DNA of 64,000 nt from an uncultured Clostridia bacterium (GCA_944372335.1 CALVYQ010000001.1:1-64000); one strand, 5' to 3'; shown: positions 1 through 7,763, counted from the stretch's first letter. The notes: generated from the letters alone by a model not told the origin. Program-made: numbers and translations.

Positions 1-49
1 ATTTTAAGATAAAACTTAATTTATACTCTTTTCTTTCTCTAAAAATACC

Positions 50-75
50 GCTAGTTTCAAAATTGCTTGACTAAA
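50..75 (-). repeat. 26-nt motif repeated downstream of two minus-strand genes (copy 1)
   Basis: The + strand reads GCTAGTTTCAAAATTGC followed by TTGACTAAA. A second copy at 53266-53291 has the same first 17 bases and then ATAACTAAA, so 24 of 26 positions match by hand count. Both copies lie just beyond the stop codon of a minus-strand gene (the 79-residue ORF here, serS there), in the 3' untranslated region. I do not recognise the element. Confidence 0.45.
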
Positions 76-87
76 AGCTGTATTTTT

Positions 88-327
88 TTAGTTATTTTCG
101 CTTCTCATTCTTTCTTGCTTTTCTAATGCGTTTTTTGCATAAAATCCAACAATATTAGCACTTTGGTAAGCTGGTGTGTGTATAGTTTGGTCTAAATTGT
201 AGGAAGTATTTTTAGACATCGCCATGTTTTTATCGATTTCTACATAGTATTGTTTTCTGTGATTTGCTACATCTTGAAGCATTTCTGGATCAAATTTTGC
301 ACATTCATTATTAAACGCTATCTTCAT
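88..327 (-). CDS. small hypothetical protein (79 aa)
   Basis: I do not recognise this protein. It is charged and Asn-rich with no signal peptide or membrane segment, so it is probably cytosolic. Its start overlaps the last 17 bases of the upstream LRR gene on the same strand, which suggests translational coupling and a shared mRNA. No clear Shine-Dalgarno sequence precedes the ATG, which lowers confidence in the exact start. A truncated or repurposed fragment of a larger protein is possible. Nothing in the neighbourhood points to a function. Confidence 0.45.
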   Translation of the reverse strand: MKIAFNNECAKFDPEMLQDVANHRKQYYVEIDKNMAMSKNTSYNLDQTIHTPAYQSANIVGFYAKNALEKQERMRSENN

Positions 328-1138
328 ATCGGCGTATTTTATTTTTATGACAAAAAGCTTTGTTTAAAGTTTTATTTTTATTCTTTATAAGTATATATGT
401 TTCATAGTATAAGTTAGCTCTTGAAATTGACATGTCCAAATCGTTCATTTTGTTTAAATAAAAATTTTTTGCGATTTTTAATGCCTCTTTTGCAAAAACT
501 TTTGATATTTTTTCTTTTGGCAGGTAGATGTAAATGGTTTGTTCGGCTTTCATAATATTTAAAAAAGACGATGCTCCGAATTGATTAAATAAATAGACGG
601 TTAACTTTTTTAGTTTTTCTTTATCTTCTTTGAAGGGGTGAATTGTGTTATCAGATAAGCTTAAATCAAGAGTTTCTGGGCTTAATAAATTTAAGCTTTT
701 TAAATTTTTGCATTCTTCTATTTTAGAGATATTAAGGCGGATGGTGTCGCTAGGAATAGTAAGTGTTTCAACGGCCGTTCCGCTAAACGCAGACATTGGT
801 ATAATTTTTGTAAATCGTAAATCGATATATTTTAAATTTTTGCAGTTTAAAAAAGCGTGTTCGCCAAGGTTTCTACATGAAATTTCAGCTTTTTCAATTG
901 TTGAGTTTGTAAAAAATTCGGGAGATATATCATGATATTCATTGAAAAAACGCACTTCTTTTAAATTTGGGAAATGCTCCGCTGACAAGATGTGAAGATA
1001 ATCTTTGCTAGAACTAAGACCATGTACAAAACTTAAATCTAGTTTTGTAATGCTTTTTGCTTTATTTTCTTTTATCAAATTGACTAAATCATCAACTTTA
1101 TCAATTTCCACATATTTATCTATTAACATTTTATCCAT
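311..1138 (-). CDS. BspA-type leucine-rich repeat protein, probably leaderless
   Basis: The middle of the protein carries short leucine-rich repeats of the BspA/LRR_5 type: spaced blocks such as NLKEVRFF, AFLNCKNLKYIDLR, AFSGTAVETLTIP and CKNLKSLNL. There is no signal peptide, so a cytosolic binding or scaffold role is inferred. The reading frame is open up to 1225, but I place the start at the ATG at 1138 (275 aa). A perfect TTGACA-N17-TATAAT promoter lies at 1145-1173 and the spoVG terminator at 1194-1219, both inside the longer version. The ATG begins 6 nt after the -10 box, so the mRNA is probably leaderless. A second in-frame ATG at 1129 is the alternative. The basic C-terminus (~residues 230-275) is unlike the repeats. 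Confidence 0.6.
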   Translation of the reverse strand: MDKMLIDKYVEIDKVDDLVNLIKENKAKSITKLDLSFVHGLSSSKDYLHILSAEHFPNLKEVRFFNEYHDISPEFFTNSTIEKAEISCRNLGEHAFLNCKNLKYIDLRFTKIIPMSAFSGTAVETLTIPSDTIRLNISKIEECKNLKSLNLLSPETLDLSLSDNTIHPFKEDKEKLKKLTVYLFNQFGASSFLNIMKAEQTIYIYLPKEKISKVFAKEALKIAKNFYLNKMNDLDMSISRANLYYETYILIKNKNKTLNKAFCHKNKIRRYEDSV

Positions 1139-1144
1139 GAGTTG

Positions 1145-1173
1145 ATTATAGCATAGCCTCATTAATTTGTCAA
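1145..1173 (-). promoter_or_regulatory. consensus sigma-A promoter of the LRR gene
   Basis: On the minus strand, TTGACA (1173-1168), a 17-nt spacer and TATAAT (1150-1145) match the housekeeping consensus exactly. The ATG at 1138 falls at the expected +1, leaving no room for a ribosome binding site. Confidence 0.85.
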
Positions 1174-1193
1174 TATCATGCTTTTGTGCAAAT

Positions 1194-1219
1194 AAAAAGT
1201 ATGCGAAATGCATACTTTT
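1194..1219 (-). terminator. intrinsic terminator of spoVG
   Basis: A 10-bp perfect stem (AAAAGTATGC / GCATACTTTT) with loop ATTTC is followed on the minus strand by TTTTTATTTG. It sits 30 nt past the spoVG stop codon. Confidence 0.8.
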
Positions 1220-1248
1220 AAGCACATATTAAGTTTCACAATTTAAAA

Positions 1249-1518
1249 TTATTCTTGTTCGCTTGCAAGTGCTTTTTCGTATTCAGCCATGATTTGCTCT
1301 TTCAAGCTTTCCCTAACCTCTGTTTTGATTGGGTGAACAATATCCTTAAATTTTCCATCGTCAGTTTTTCTGCTTGGCATTGAAAGGAAATATCCGTCTT
1401 TGCCGTTGATGACTTTGATGTCGTGCACAACAAGTTCGTCGTCGATTGTGATGGAAGCAACCGCCTTGAGTTTGTCATTGTTGTTTACAAGTCTTACTCT
1501 AATGTCTGTGATTTTCAA
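1249..1518 (-). CDS. spoVG: septation/sporulation regulator SpoVG
   Basis: The 89-residue protein matches SpoVG over its whole length: MKITDIRVRLV at the N-terminus, a central SITIDDELVVHDIKV strand-rich core, the GYFLSMPSRK segment and the KDIVHPI motif, ending in an acidic helix. SpoVG family proteins are small nucleic-acid-binding regulators that influence asymmetric septation, virulence and mRNA translation. The gene is monocistronic: it has an AAGGAAGG ribosome binding site, its own promoter at 1565-1592 and a terminator at 1194-1219. It is divergent from murC. Confidence 0.95.
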   Translation of the reverse strand: MKITDIRVRLVNNNDKLKAVASITIDDELVVHDIKVINGKDGYFLSMPSRKTDDGKFKDIVHPIKTEVRESLKEQIMAEYEKALASEQE

Positions 1519-1564
1519 TTGTTTATACCTTCCTTTTTTAAATTAACCTTTAACGGTCAAAGTA

Positions 1565-1592
1565 ATTATATCATATTTTATAAATAATTCAA
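1565..1592 (-). promoter_or_regulatory. spoVG promoter
   Basis: TTGAAT (1592-1587), a 16-nt spacer and TATAAT (1570-1565) on the minus strand precede an AAGGAAGG ribosome binding site and the spoVG ATG at 1518. Sigma-A type; no sporulation-sigma motif is obvious. Confidence 0.65.
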
Positions 1593-1631
1593 ACGATTTT
1601 AACATAAATCAAAAAAAATTTGAAATATTTG

Positions 1632-1663
1632 CTATGTCAAACATAGAAGTGTTTTCATATAAA
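1632..1663 (+). promoter_or_regulatory. murC promoter with inverted-repeat operator candidate
   Basis: A perfect 6-bp inverted repeat CTATGT-CAA-ACATAG (1632-1646) overlaps a weak -35 (ATGTCA, 1635-1640). It is followed after 17 nt by TATAAA (1658-1663). The murC ATG begins only 5 nt later, so the transcript is probably leaderless. The repeat is placed where a repressor would block polymerase; that role is inference. Confidence 0.5.
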
Positions 1664-1668
1664 ATTCT

Positions 1669-2913
1669 ATGAAATATTTTTTTCTTGGAATTTGTGGTAT
1701 ATCTATGCGTTCTCTTGCAGTTATGCTTCGCCTTCGTGGTGACGAGGTGTCAGGCTGTGACGCTGAACCATCAGATTTAGATTTTTTTAAAACTTATGGT
1801 GTTGAAGTGCTAAGCTCCAAAATAAAAGAGGAAATTAAAAAGTCGGATATAATTGTCTTTTCCTCTGCGATAAAAGAAAATGATGAAAATTATCTTTATG
1901 CCAAAAAGCTTGGAAAAAAACTTATGTCAAGAGGCGAACTTTTAGGAGAGATAGCTTCAAGTTACGATATAGTTATTGCGGTTGCTGGAGCTCATGGCAA
2001 GACAACAACCACAGCTTTAATCTATAATATAATTAAGAAAAGAAAACCCACTCTGCATTTAGGTGGAATTTTGAAAGAGGAAGATACTTGTTTTATCTAT
2101 GGAGAAAAAAAATATTTTATCACTGAGGCCTGTGAGTATCATGATAATTTCCTTTATTTAAAGCCGTATGTCGGAGTTATAACAAACATTGAAAAAGAAC
2201 ATCTTGATTATTTTAAAACCTTTGAAAATGAACTTTCTTCTTTCAATAAATTTCGTAAAAATTGTAAGTTTGTGATTGAAGGAAATGGTGGATTTGAAAT
2301 CAAAAATATTCATCATAGAAATCTAAAATTATGCTTTGATATATTTAAAGGTAAAGAGAAAATAATGTCCTTAAAGATGAACATCTGCGAAGAGGTAAAT
2401 GTGAATAATGCACTTCTAGCCTATAGAGTTTGTAAAATGTTGGGCGTAGATGATGGTGAAATAAAAATGGGGCTTGAAAGTTTTTTAGGTGTGAAGCGAA
2501 GATTTGAAAAAGTTGAGTCTTCGTATTTTAAAGATGTTATAGTTGATTATGCACACCACCCAACGGAGATAAAAGGAACAATCTTAACTGCAAAAAATTT
2601 ATTTAAAAAAGTGGTGTTTGTCTTTCAGCCTCATACCTATTCACGAACAAAAGAACTGTTTGATGAATTTGTAGAGGTCTTTAAAAAAGAAAAAGATTTA
2701 GTAATTTTCAAGACCTTTCCAGCACGTGAAACTGAAAAAGACGGTGTATCTGGTAGGGTTCTCGCAGAAAAATTAGGCTGTTTATATTTTGAAGACGTAT
2801 TTAGTTTGATATGTTGTCTTAAAGAAAATTATCCTAATTTTGCTGTTATCTTTATTGGTGCAGGTGACTTACCAAAATTATTGGAGAACGAAAAAATAAT
2901 AAAAAACAACTAA
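1669..2913 (+). CDS. murC: UDP-N-acetylmuramate--L-alanine ligase MurC
   Basis: MurC adds L-alanine to UDP-MurNAc with ATP, the first amino-acid step of peptidoglycan precursor synthesis, in the cytosol. The order is as in the family: a Rossmann-like N-terminal domain beginning MKYFFLGICGIS, the ATP P-loop GAHGKTTTT at residues 107-115, the EACEYH segment, then the C-terminal Mur ligase domain with DYAHHPTEI and PHTYSR. At 414 residues it is slightly shorter than usual but all blocks are present. The start is fixed by homology to the normal MurC N-terminus; no Shine-Dalgarno sequence precedes it. Unlike classical dcw clusters, murC is separated from murG and murB and lies near murF and ddl. 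Confidence 0.95.
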   Translation: MKYFFLGICGISMRSLAVMLRLRGDEVSGCDAEPSDLDFFKTYGVEVLSSKIKEEIKKSDIIVFSSAIKENDENYLYAKKLGKKLMSRGELLGEIASSYDIVIAVAGAHGKTTTTALIYNIIKKRKPTLHLGGILKEEDTCFIYGEKKYFITEACEYHDNFLYLKPYVGVITNIEKEHLDYFKTFENELSSFNKFRKNCKFVIEGNGGFEIKNIHHRNLKLCFDIFKGKEKIMSLKMNICEEVNVNNALLAYRVCKMLGVDDGEIKMGLESFLGVKRRFEKVESSYFKDVIVDYAHHPTEIKGTILTAKNLFKKVVFVFQPHTYSRTKELFDEFVEVFKKEKDLVIFKTFPARETEKDGVSGRVLAEKLGCLYFEDVFSLICCLKENYPNFAVIFIGAGDLPKLLENEKIIKNN

Positions 2914-2976
2914 AATTTTAATATTTTTTTGTTTTTTATATGGAATTAAGCAATTTTTGCGATTAAAACTAATTTT

Positions 2977-3006
2977 AGTAACTTATAAAGAGGTAAAACA
3001 TAAAAT
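2977..3006 (+). promoter_or_regulatory. candidate promoter sharing a motif with the murA promoter
   Basis: AGTAACTTA (2977-2985) and TAAAAT (3001-3006) are separated by exactly the distance seen before murA (AGTAACTTA at 13755-13763, TATAAT at 13779-13784). The GTAAC core at a 16-nt spacing recalls ECF-type -35 elements, but the -10 is sigma-A-like. The hydrolase ATG follows 8 nt later. Confidence 0.4.
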
Positions 3007-3014
3007 GAGAATAT

Positions 3015-3737
3015 ATGAAATTTATCTATAAAAACAGTGTGGTATTTTATAAATATATTAAAAGAAAAGGTGATGTTGTCAATGTATATTTACATGGTTG
3101 GGGAACAACGCACGAATCACTTTATTTTTGCAATGAGCATATAAAAAAGCCATCGCTTTTTATTGATTTTCCTCCGTTTGGTAAAAGTGATAAAGACATA
3201 AAAGGTTGGACAATTTTTTCGTATGCAACTATGGTTGTGTCATTATGTGAGAAATTAAACATACATAAGATTAATCTTATTGGGCATTCGTTTGGTGGTA
3301 GAGTTGCAATCCTTGTTTCTGTTTTTTGTCCTACGAGAGTAAATAAGTTGGTGCTTGTTGACAGTGCTGGTGTCAAGCCTAAGCGAGGCGTGAGATACCA
3401 TTTTAGAGTATGGAAATATAAGCTTTTTAAGAGATTAAAATTGGATACTTCAAATATGGGCAGTTGTGAATACTTGGCGCTCAATGAAAATATGCGGAAG
3501 ACTTTTAAAAATATTGTAAACACGCACTTGAATGAATTTTTAAAAGATGTGAAAGTTCCTACTTTAATTGTGTTTGGAAAGGAGGATAAAACAACGCCTC
3601 TATACATGGCTAGATATCTGCACAAAAAGATTAAAAACAGCGAACTTATTTTGATAGATAAAGCGGGGCATTTTTGTTTTAATGACAATAGATACGCTTT
3701 CTTAAAAAATGTTAAGAGCTTTATTGAGGAGGGTTGA
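3015..3737 (+). CDS. alpha/beta-hydrolase in the murF-ddl operon
   Basis: A 240-residue alpha/beta-hydrolase fold protein: an oxyanion-side motif LHGWG near residue 28, nucleophile elbow GHSFGG, acid in VFGKEDKTTP and histidine in DKAGHFCF, giving a complete Ser-Asp-His triad. There is no signal peptide, so it acts in the cytosol or at the inner membrane face. It ends in the TGATG overlap with murF, so the two are translationally coupled, which suggests a cell-envelope role, but the substrate cannot be read from the sequence. An AAGAGG site at 2988 is too far from this ATG; it better fits an ATG at 3005 that opens only an 8-codon frame, so initiation here is probably leaderless. Confidence 0.8.
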   Translation: MKFIYKNSVVFYKYIKRKGDVVNVYLHGWGTTHESLYFCNEHIKKPSLFIDFPPFGKSDKDIKGWTIFSYATMVVSLCEKLNIHKINLIGHSFGGRVAILVSVFCPTRVNKLVLVDSAGVKPKRGVRYHFRVWKYKLFKRLKLDTSNMGSCEYLALNENMRKTFKNIVNTHLNEFLKDVKVPTLIVFGKEDKTTPLYMARYLHKKIKNSELILIDKAGHFCFNDNRYAFLKNVKSFIEEG

Positions 3738-5149
3738 TGGAGATTTTGTATTCATTTTTTGTTGCGCTGGCTCTTACTATTTTAATGTTTCCACTTTTAA
3801 AGGTATATCAATTAGAAAATTATCGCATCAAAAAATACCTGTCTAGAGTTTTAAAATTTAATTTTGCGTTTGGAGATAAAAACGATTTAAAATTCACAAA
3901 ACGTATATTAAGAATGATTTTTTGTGCTTTTTTATTGATTTTTTGCATATATATTTTGATTTTTTGTTTTGTAAAAAATGTATATGTTGAAATAGGCTTG
4001 ATTTTTGCAGGCTTGTTGTTTCTTCCATTTTTATTAAGTTTGGCTCATTTTGTTATCTTTCCGGTGGAAAAAATGGTGATGTATTACTATCTTTCTAAGG
4101 CAAAGAAAAAGCTAAAAATGATGCCATGTAGGAAGATAGCGATTACCGGTAGCTTTGGGAAAACGAGTACGAAAAATATTCTTTTTAAAATTTTAAGTGA
4201 AAAATATAGAACTTGTGCAACGCCAAAAAGTTACAATACTCCCATGGGAGTTTGTATGACGATACTTAACAAGCTGAGTCCGCTTGATGATTTTTTTATC
4301 GTAGAAATGGGGGCACGCCATAAGGGAGATATCTCGTTTTTGTGTAACCTAATAGGTGTAGATTATGGGATATTGACTCCTGTTGGAAAGTGTCATATAG
4401 AAACTTTTAAGACGCTAGACAATGTGGAAAATACCAAATTTGAACTCTGTCAGAATGTCAAGAATTTTATAGTTATCAATGGCAAAAGCGAATCCAACTT
4501 AAGACTTTATGACAGATGCGAAAAAAAGAAATATTTAATATGTAAGGCTGGCTCCTTTGCGTATGCAGATGATATTAAATTTTCAGAGGGGAAGGCGAGA
4601 TTTGTTTTGCATATTGACAATAAAAGCGTTTTGGTGTCAACTAAATTGCTGGGCAGAGCGAATGTAGATAATATAGTTGTAGCGTCAAGTTTGGCATACT
4701 TACTTGGATTGAATCTTTTAGATATTAAAAGAGGAATAGAAAATTTAACCCCAATTCCTCATCGGTTGGAGTTAGTGAAGGGCTATGCTACCGTGATTGA
4801 TGATTCGTATAATAGTAATTATGAAGGCTTTAAGCAGGCGTTAGAGGTGCTAGAATCTTTTAACGGTCAAAAAATTTTGGTGACGCCCGGAATGGTGGAA
4901 CTAGGGCGGGAACAAGAAAAACTTAATTATGATATTGCCATGGAGATTGCCAAAGTTTGCGACAAGGTGATTGTTATGAATAAGGTTAATAAAACTGCTT
5001 TGACCGATGGGCTTCGTGATGGTAAGTTTAATATGAAAAATGTTTTATATGCAAACACACGCCAAGAACAAAAAGAGCTTTTAAAGTCCATTATCACTAA
5101 AAATAGTGTGGTGCTTTTTGAAAATGATTTGCCTGATAACTATCAATAA
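3737..5149 (+). CDS. murF: membrane-anchored MurF-type ligase
   Basis: MurF attaches D-Ala-D-Ala to the UDP-MurNAc-tripeptide. The Mur ligase part runs from about residue 132: P-loop TGSFGKTST (137-145), the KSYNTPMGV and VEMGARHKGDI blocks typical of MurF, and the C-terminal motif IDDSYNSNYEG. Unusually, the first ~125 residues are a hydrophobic domain with about three membrane segments (near 4-21, 60-80, 85-108), replacing the usual soluble UDP-binding domain. I use the ATG at 3737, 4 nt after a GAGGAGGG ribosome binding site, rather than a TTG one codon earlier. It overlaps the hydrolase stop by one base; ddl follows after 54 nt. A related role such as MurT-like amidation partner is less likely. 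Confidence 0.82.
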   Translation: MEILYSFFVALALTILMFPLLKVYQLENYRIKKYLSRVLKFNFAFGDKNDLKFTKRILRMIFCAFLLIFCIYILIFCFVKNVYVEIGLIFAGLLFLPFLLSLAHFVIFPVEKMVMYYYLSKAKKKLKMMPCRKIAITGSFGKTSTKNILFKILSEKYRTCATPKSYNTPMGVCMTILNKLSPLDDFFIVEMGARHKGDISFLCNLIGVDYGILTPVGKCHIETFKTLDNVENTKFELCQNVKNFIVINGKSESNLRLYDRCEKKKYLICKAGSFAYADDIKFSEGKARFVLHIDNKSVLVSTKLLGRANVDNIVVASSLAYLLGLNLLDIKRGIENLTPIPHRLELVKGYATVIDDSYNSNYEGFKQALEVLESFNGQKILVTPGMVELGREQEKLNYDIAMEIAKVCDKVIVMNKVNKTALTDGLRDGKFNMKNVLYANTRQEQKELLKSIITKNSVVLFENDLPDNYQ

Positions 5150-5203
5150 TTCAAAAATTTTCACTAAAAATAGTTAATTTTCATAAATAAATATGAGGGA
5201 ATT

Positions 5204-6319
5204 ATGAAAGATAATATATATTTGTTTTATGGTGGCGAAAGTGTAGAACATGATATTTCGATAATAACGGCAATGCAGGTTTTGAAAGTCTGTAAAGATT
5301 TGATACCGGTTTACATAGGGCGAAACGGGGTTATGCACATAGCAAAAAATTTAGATGATGTTAAAATCTACTCTAACTTTCAAAAACTTGCAAAGGGAGT
5401 GCAAGATGTAACTTTTGTCAACGGCAAGCCATATCTTGCAGTTAAAAAAGGTGAAAAATATAGTAAATTTTTGCCGGTTAGTTTTGCACTACTTTGCACG
5501 CACGGAAAGTTTGGTGAAGACGGAGAACTGCAGGGAATCTTAGAAAGTTGTCATATACCTTATTCAAGTTCTAACAATATCTCGTGTGCAATTTGCATGG
5601 ATAAGATTTTTATGAAAGATGTGTTTGTTTCAAGAAAAATTCCCACAGTGAAAAGCTATCCTTTAAACTATTATGATTATCTTGTAGGCAAGGAGAAGGT
5701 AAAAAAGGAAATCGAAAAAGAGATTAAATACCCTCTTATTTTAAAGCCAGCAAGACTTGGTAGTTCTATTGGAATTAAAGTTTGCAAGACGTCTGTAGAG
5801 TTAGAAAATGCTGTCGATTTTTGCTCAAAATTTGATAATAGAATTTTGGTAGAAAGGTATCTTTCTGATATTGAAGAATATAATTGCGCTTGTGTTTATA
5901 TGAACAAAGAGCTTTTAGTTTCAGATGTGCAAAGGGTGGAAAATAATTCGCAAATTTATTCTTTTGAAGAAAAATATTTAAAAAATAGCGTAAAAAATGA
6001 TAAAAAAATTGAAAAAAACTTAAAAAAACGAATAAAAAGCTTAACTTTGAAGGTTTATAACATTTTTAACTGTTTTGGAGTTGTGCGTGTAGATTTTATT
6101 TATGATAAAGGAAAAGATATGCTTTATGTAAACGAATTAAACACAATTCCGGGTTCGCTGGCTTTCTATTTGTTTAAAGATTTAAACTTTAAGGATCTTG
6201 TCAATTGCCTTATTGAAGAGGGAAAAGAGCGAAAAGTAAAAGAGCAGTTTGTAACTTCTTATGACAGTGAAGCTCTTGAAGTGTTTGAAAAATTGAACTT
6301 AGATATGATAAAAAAATAA
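5204..6319 (+). CDS. ddl: D-alanine--D-alanine ligase Ddl
   Basis: ATP-grasp ligase that makes the D-Ala-D-Ala dipeptide used by MurF. It shows the full family pattern: YGGESVEHDIS at the N-terminus, HGKFGEDGELQG, the ATP-binding KPARLGSSIGI block, and the NELNTIPGSLAFYLF metal/substrate motif near the C-terminus. Tyr after SLAF suggests a D-Ala rather than D-Lac enzyme, by family convention. It has a GAGGGA ribosome binding site and lies directly downstream of murF, so substrate supply and use are co-expressed. At 371 residues it has the normal length. Confidence 0.95.
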   Translation: MKDNIYLFYGGESVEHDISIITAMQVLKVCKDLIPVYIGRNGVMHIAKNLDDVKIYSNFQKLAKGVQDVTFVNGKPYLAVKKGEKYSKFLPVSFALLCTHGKFGEDGELQGILESCHIPYSSSNNISCAICMDKIFMKDVFVSRKIPTVKSYPLNYYDYLVGKEKVKKEIEKEIKYPLILKPARLGSSIGIKVCKTSVELENAVDFCSKFDNRILVERYLSDIEEYNCACVYMNKELLVSDVQRVENNSQIYSFEEKYLKNSVKNDKKIEKNLKKRIKSLTLKVYNIFNCFGVVRVDFIYDKGKDMLYVNELNTIPGSLAFYLFKDLNFKDLVNCLIEEGKERKVKEQFVTSYDSEALEVFEKLNLDMIKK

Positions 6320-6324
6320 AAATC

Positions 6325-6350
6325 AAAAGCGGTCAATACTCCACTTTTTA
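6325..6350 (+). terminator. probable terminator after ddl
   Basis: AAAAG-C-GG / CC-A-CTTTTT with an 8-nt loop forms a short stem ending in a T run, six bases past the ddl stop codon. The stem has one mismatch, so strength is uncertain. Confidence 0.45.
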
Positions 6351-6429
6351 TTATAAAAATTTTAAAATAAATTTTATATTTGCTATAAAAAGAAAAACTT
6401 AAATTTTTAATTATAATACTAAATTTGTT

Positions 6430-6457
6430 TTGTGAAAATGAAATTTTTTGTTATACT
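6430..6457 (+). promoter_or_regulatory. promoter of the broken GLUG-family lipoprotein gene
   Basis: TTGTGA (6430-6435), a 16-nt spacer and TATACT (6452-6457). The same boxes and spacing recur before the intact paralogue at 15085-15112, with the same TTATACTAAATAT context, so the promoter was duplicated with the gene. Confidence 0.6.
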
Positions 6458-6623
6458 AAATATATATAAATTTTACTATACACACCTCTTGTCCATATAA
6501 GTTTAAATTTTGGAGAATTTATGAAGAGATTTTTGATTTGTCTATTTTCCTTTTTATTTATAGGTTGTTCCATCGCTGGCGGAGCAGCCCTCCTTTCAAA
6601 TTCTTCATATAGCGATGAATATC

Positions 6624-6632
6624 GGGGGGGGG
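6624..6632 (+). repeat. poly-G tract (9 G) in a lipoprotein gene
   Basis: Nine consecutive G in an AT-rich genome, just downstream of the lipoprotein signal peptide codons. The paralogue at 15268 has GGGGAGGGG at this place, so one A-to-G change created the run. Such tracts slip readily during replication. Confidence 0.9.
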
Positions 6633-7038
6633 AATCGTCAAACTCAGAAAATGATGTAACCAAAAACGCTCCGACAATGATTGGCAGTTTGGAGATTATG
6701 CAAACACTTCGATAAGTCTATACTATAATCAATACTATGCCGATGAGAGCGAGCAGATTACAAGTTTTGACTATGACCAAATATCTCACGCCGGCTTTTC
6801 GTTTATGGGTTGTTATACCTCACCAAACGGACAGGGTAATATAACGGTGTATCCAAGCGGAGAATTTGTAAGCACAACGATAACTCAAGAAGATGACACT
6901 TGGTATTGTTATTGGGTTCCAAATCTTTCGGCGTATTATGATGAGAACGGTTATTGGTATGTGGAACTTGGTATGATGCCACAGACAAAGGTGACTGATG
7001 ATGCAATTATTACAGCACTTAATGGAACAGGGCTAAAC

Positions 7039-7187
7039 AGTGGAAATAACTATCGTTTTGGAGATTTGGTATTAGAATCTAAGGTGTATGGGAATGAGGA
7101 GTATTGCGAGTATAACGGCAATTGGTACAGGGTTGAGCCGATTAGGTGGAGATTAGATTATAGCACAAGTCAGACGGTGGGCTTTGG
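7039..7187 (+). repeat. 149-bp block identical to 17131-17279
   Basis: The block is identical base for base between the broken and intact lipoprotein genes, while flanking coding sequence diverges. That points to recent duplication or gene conversion. The two copies are direct repeats flanking the murE-murA region. Confidence 0.85.
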
Positions 7188-7719
7188 TACAACAGATAAT
7201 ACACTTGCTGTTACGGACACTATCGTCTTTATCAGTCAATTTTCTAACACCACACTAAATTCAGGAGATGGTTATTCTACTACGGCGGTTACAAATTTAC
7301 TTGATAGTCTGTTAGATACAGAGTATTTTGTTACAGAGACAAAGACAATGCCGACCTTTGGTTCAAGCACAATAAATGGCACGGCAGAGAGTGTGACATC
7401 AAATATCTTTGTGGCATCGAGAGAGGAGATAACAGAGGTTTCAGGAGGTGGCAAAATACAATTTTCTGACCTTGTAAAAGACTATCTAATTTCAAGCGGA
7501 CAGATGCCACTCTACTACACACGAGATTTAGGCACAAACTACAACAACATCTTCTGTATGAATAGTAATGGCGAGAGTGTGCAGTACAAGCCACAAAATT
7601 ACTTCGGCGTGCAATTCAGCGTCTTGATTACTGAATATGCGTGCGTGGAATAATTTGTGTTCAATAAAAAATTATTATTTCTAAATATTTTAAAATTTTA
7701 ATTTTCTATATAATAACAA

Positions 7720-7762
7720 CAAAATATAGCGTATTATTCATTGCATAATACGCTATATTTTG
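7720..7762. terminator. bidirectional intrinsic terminator
   Basis: A perfect 18-bp inverted repeat (CAAAATATAGCGTATTAT, 7-nt loop, its complement) lies between the convergent ends of the lipoprotein pseudogene and the nucleoside kinase-like gene. Both orientations end in T-rich sequence, so it can serve both. Confidence 0.85.
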
Positions 7763-7763
7763 T

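Larger units (their letters stand above)
6521..7653 (+). pseudogene. frameshifted surface lipoprotein, short paralogue of the gene at 15268
   Basis: The first 51 residues nearly repeat the N-terminus of the intact gene at 15268: lipoprotein signal MKRFLICLFSFLFIGC, then SSYSDEYRGG. Where the paralogue reads ACAAATGAT, this copy reads ACAATGAT (near 6676). The missing A shifts the frame and leads to a TAA at 6713. Restoring one A joins the frame that is open to 7653, giving about 377 codons. The second part carries the same C-terminal domain (from GYWYVELGMMPQTKVTD) as the paralogue but lacks its GLUG and InlB-type repeats. So the gene is either a pseudogene, a phase-off allele or an assembly error. 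A 9-G run at 6624-6632 lies in the first part. Confidence 0.75.

Noticed and set aside
645..935. 96-codon plus-strand ORF opposite the LRR gene
   Set aside because: It is antisense to a credible coding gene, lacks a ribosome binding site and has no recognisable protein pattern.
3005..3031. Eight-codon leader peptide upstream of the hydrolase
   Set aside because: An AAGAGG site precedes an ATG that opens MRIYEIYL and a stop, but the inferred transcription start lies downstream of it; too short to support as a gene.
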